Part shown: positions 62,671 through 64,000 of the stretch, in pieces
Position numbering within the stretch: the first letter of the stretch is position 1
How the letters are laid out: each line of letters opens with the position of its first letter
Assembly: GCF_004341515.1 (NCBI RefSeq)
Contig: NZ_SLZF01000007.1
Coordinates: forward strand, 248,001 to 312,000
Direction: 5' to 3'
From: Allobosea sp. BK604
GTDB lineage: Bacteria > Pseudomonadota > Alphaproteobacteria > Rhizobiales > Beijerinckiaceae
DNA: 64,000 nt
Notes under the pieces: model-generated
Seen by the model: the letters and a program-made list of their open reading frames with translations, nothing else
Told to the model about the DNA's origin: nothing
Databases searched by the model: none
Made by a program: the position numbers and the translations under genes

Positions 62671-62696
62671 ATTGTCTTTTGCTGATTGTCAACAGT
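62671..62696. promoter_or_regulatory. Variant FCD-regulator operator (site 3)
   Basis: ATTGTCAACAGT at 62685-62696 differs from the ATTGTCGACAAT palindrome at two positions. A further half-site ATTGTC lies at 62671-62676. It sits in the 121-base region between the divergent MmgE/PrpD and GntR genes, the expected place for autoregulation. Confidence 0.55.
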
Positions 62697-62761
62697 TTAA
62701 GATCCAGTGGCTTCCGTCTGCGGCGGCTGCTAGATTGTGGCGGCACCACGGAACCCATTGC

Positions 62762-63448
62762 ATGAGTCTCGACATCGATTCCGCCCTGCAGCTGCGCCGC
62801 AGCCAGTCCCTCACCTCGATCATCCGACGCGAGCTGGAGCAGATGATCGAGCGCGGCGAGCTGAGCGCCGGCGAGCGCCTCAACGAGAATGCCCTTGCCG
62901 CCAAGCTCGGTGTCAGCCGTGGGCCGATCCGCGAGGCCTGCCGGGGGCTGGAGCAGAGCGGGCTGGTCAACGTCATCGTCAACCGCGGCGTCTTCATCCG
63001 CGCGCTCGACGGGCGCGAGGCGGCCGAGCTCTACGAGATCCGGGCGGCGCTTTACGGCCTGGCGGGCCGGCTGCTGGCGCCGATCGTCACCGACGAGCAG
63101 GTTGCCACCCTCGCCCGCTATGTCGACGAGATGGATGCCGCCATGGCGGCGGGCGACCTCAACAGCTTCTATCCGCGCAACCTGCGCTTCCACGAATCCA
63201 TCGTCGAGTTCGGCGGCAATGGTCGCCTGGCGGCCGAATGCGCCGCCATCCATCGCGAGATGCATCTCCTGCGCCGGCGTACCCTCGACATGCCCGGCCG
63301 GATGGAGACCTCCAATGACGAGCACCGCACGATCCTGGAGCGCATCGCAGCGCGTGATGCGGCCGGGGCCGAGGCGGCGCTGGAGGAGCATGTCCTGATC
63401 AGCCGGAATGCGCTGTTCGGCCCGCTCGGCCATTATCCGGAGACCTGA
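62762..63448 (+). CDS. GntR-family regulator, FCD subfamily (candidate regulon controller)
   Basis: 228 residues from the ATG at 62762. Winged helix at about 20-80 (NENALAAKLGVSRGPIREACRGLEQSGLV), with a FCD domain behind it (AAELYEIRAALYGLAGRLLAP; NLRFHESIVEF; DEHRTILERIAARD; EEHV). The Asp/His pattern of metal-binding FCD proteins is present. It probably senses the acid catabolised by the surrounding enzymes and binds the ATTGTC-type palindromes at 55282, 57574 and 62685. An upstream extension to 62672 would run over the operator. Confidence 0.9.
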   Translation: MSLDIDSALQLRRSQSLTSIIRRELEQMIERGELSAGERLNENALAAKLGVSRGPIREACRGLEQSGLVNVIVNRGVFIRALDGREAAELYEIRAALYGLAGRLLAPIVTDEQVATLARYVDEMDAAMAAGDLNSFYPRNLRFHESIVEFGGNGRLAAECAAIHREMHLLRRRTLDMPGRMETSNDEHRTILERIAARDAAGAEAALEEHVLISRNALFGPLGHYPET

Positions 63449-63451
63449 CGC

Positions 63452-64000
63452 TCAGCCGCGGACCGGCCCGACCTTCGCCCCGCCCAGCAGCGGCAGGCGA
63501 TTGGCGAGGAACACGACCGCGAAGGACACCATCAGCAGCATGATCCCGAGCACCGAGATCGCGCCGAGATCGCCGGATTCGTTGAGGTCGTAGATGATGA
63601 CCGAGACGAGCTTGGTGTCGGCCGTGGTCAGCAGGATCGTGGCCGAGAGCTCGCGGATCGTGCCGATGAAGACGAAGCACCAGGCCGCCACGACATTCGA
63701 GCGCAGCAGCGGCGCGGTGATGGTGCGCAGCGTCGTCATCCGCGTCGCGCCGAGGATGCGCCCCGCTTCCTCCAGCTCGACATGCACGCTCTTGAAGGCG
63801 GAGGAGAGCTGCTGGTAGCCCGCCGGCATCTCGATGGTGAGGAAGGCGATCAGCAGGATCCAGAGCGTGCCGTAGAGCGGCAGGATCGGGCTGGAATAGC
63901 TGAGGAAGAGGCCAACGCCGAGCACGATGCCGGGGATCGCGACCGGCGCGGTGGCGAGATAGCCGAGCAGCGGCGCGCCGCGCGAGGTGCCGCGGGTGAC
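63452..64000 (-). CDS. ABC transporter permease, Fe(III)/spermidine-type (5' truncated by window end)
   Basis: The last 182 residues of a binding-protein-dependent permease, running off the window end in frame. Features: TAPVAIPGIVLGVGLF, the EAA-type loop (LEEAGRILGATRMTTLRTITAPLLRSN), and LSATILLTTADTKLVSVIIYDLNESGDLGA, typical of FbpB/AfuB-like and related permeases. Several membrane helices. The C-terminal arrangement fits the second half of a fused two-domain permease. It is convergent with the GntR gene, only three bases apart. The solute may be the acid used by the neighbouring catabolic genes. Confidence 0.88.
   Translation of the reverse strand, partial: VTRGTSRGAPLLGYLATAPVAIPGIVLGVGLFLSYSSPILPLYGTLWILLIAFLTIEMPAGYQQLSSAFKSVHVELEEAGRILGATRMTTLRTITAPLLRSNVVAAWCFVFIGTIRELSATILLTTADTKLVSVIIYDLNESGDLGAISVLGIMLLMVSFAVVFLANRLPLLGGAKVGPVRG

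Overview
The window is GC-rich, densely packed, uniformly coding DNA with short spacers, many ATGA/GTGA/TGATG overlaps and Rhizobiales-type gene families. Together with the type of dispersed palindromic intergenic elements, this points to a Hyphomicrobiales (Rhizobiales) alphaproteobacterium. A Bosea-like soil bacterium is my best guess, by inference only.

Region 1 (1-28.7 kb) is the distal part of a type VI secretion system (T6SS) locus. It holds a probable tail of tssJ, then tssK-tssL-tssM-tagF, a PP2C phosphatase and a Ser/Thr kinase, an unusually short vgrG, a small unknown gene, hcp behind a near-consensus sigma-54 promoter, clpV (tssH), a GAF/AAA+/Fis sigma-54 activator and a second kinase. 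On the minus strand sit a MinD/ParA-like ATPase and a coiled-coil partner. A two-gene partner-switch pair follows (RsbW-like ATPase and STAS protein). Then comes a tightly packed operon: DUF2169-pentapeptide protein, all-pentapeptide protein, PAAR-like DUF4150, an unrecognised protein with 8-residue needle-like repeats, DUF3540, and a TPR protein with a glycosyltransferase-like C-terminus. The sheath genes tssB/C, baseplate genes tssE/F/G and tssA are not here and presumably lie upstream.

Region 2 (28.7-31.8 kb) is a ketone-body/PHB module: patatin-like protein (minus), then 3-hydroxybutyrate dehydrogenase and acetoacetate decarboxylase. Region 3 (31.9-44.3 kb) has a GntR/UTRA regulator divergent from an M20 hydrolase, a dipeptide-type ABC importer with fused ATPases, a second M20 hydrolase, and an NrtA/TauA-type ABC importer with two permeases, an ATPase, a small membrane protein and a binding protein. 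Region 4 (44.5-52 kb) has ferredoxin-NADP reductase, a GntR/FCD regulator coupled to a complete Liv-type ABC importer, and a GAF protein.

Region 5 (52-64 kb) is catabolic. It has a secreted S10 carboxypeptidase, an M20 dipeptidase, a tartrate/D-malate-type dehydrogenase, a PdxA-family dehydrogenase, a fluoroacetate-dehalogenase-like hydrolase coupled to a multi-rhodanese protein, an isopropylmalate-dehydrogenase-type enzyme, an MmgE/PrpD protein, a GntR/FCD regulator and a truncated ABC permease. The 12-bp palindrome ATTGTCGACAAT, or a near copy, occurs at three promoters here, which suggests one regulon under the FCD regulator at 62762.

Dispersed inverted-repeat elements lie at 28728, 44400, 51344 and 56429; the last two are copies of one family in opposite orientation. 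I saw no tRNA, rRNA, CRISPR array, integrase or transposase.
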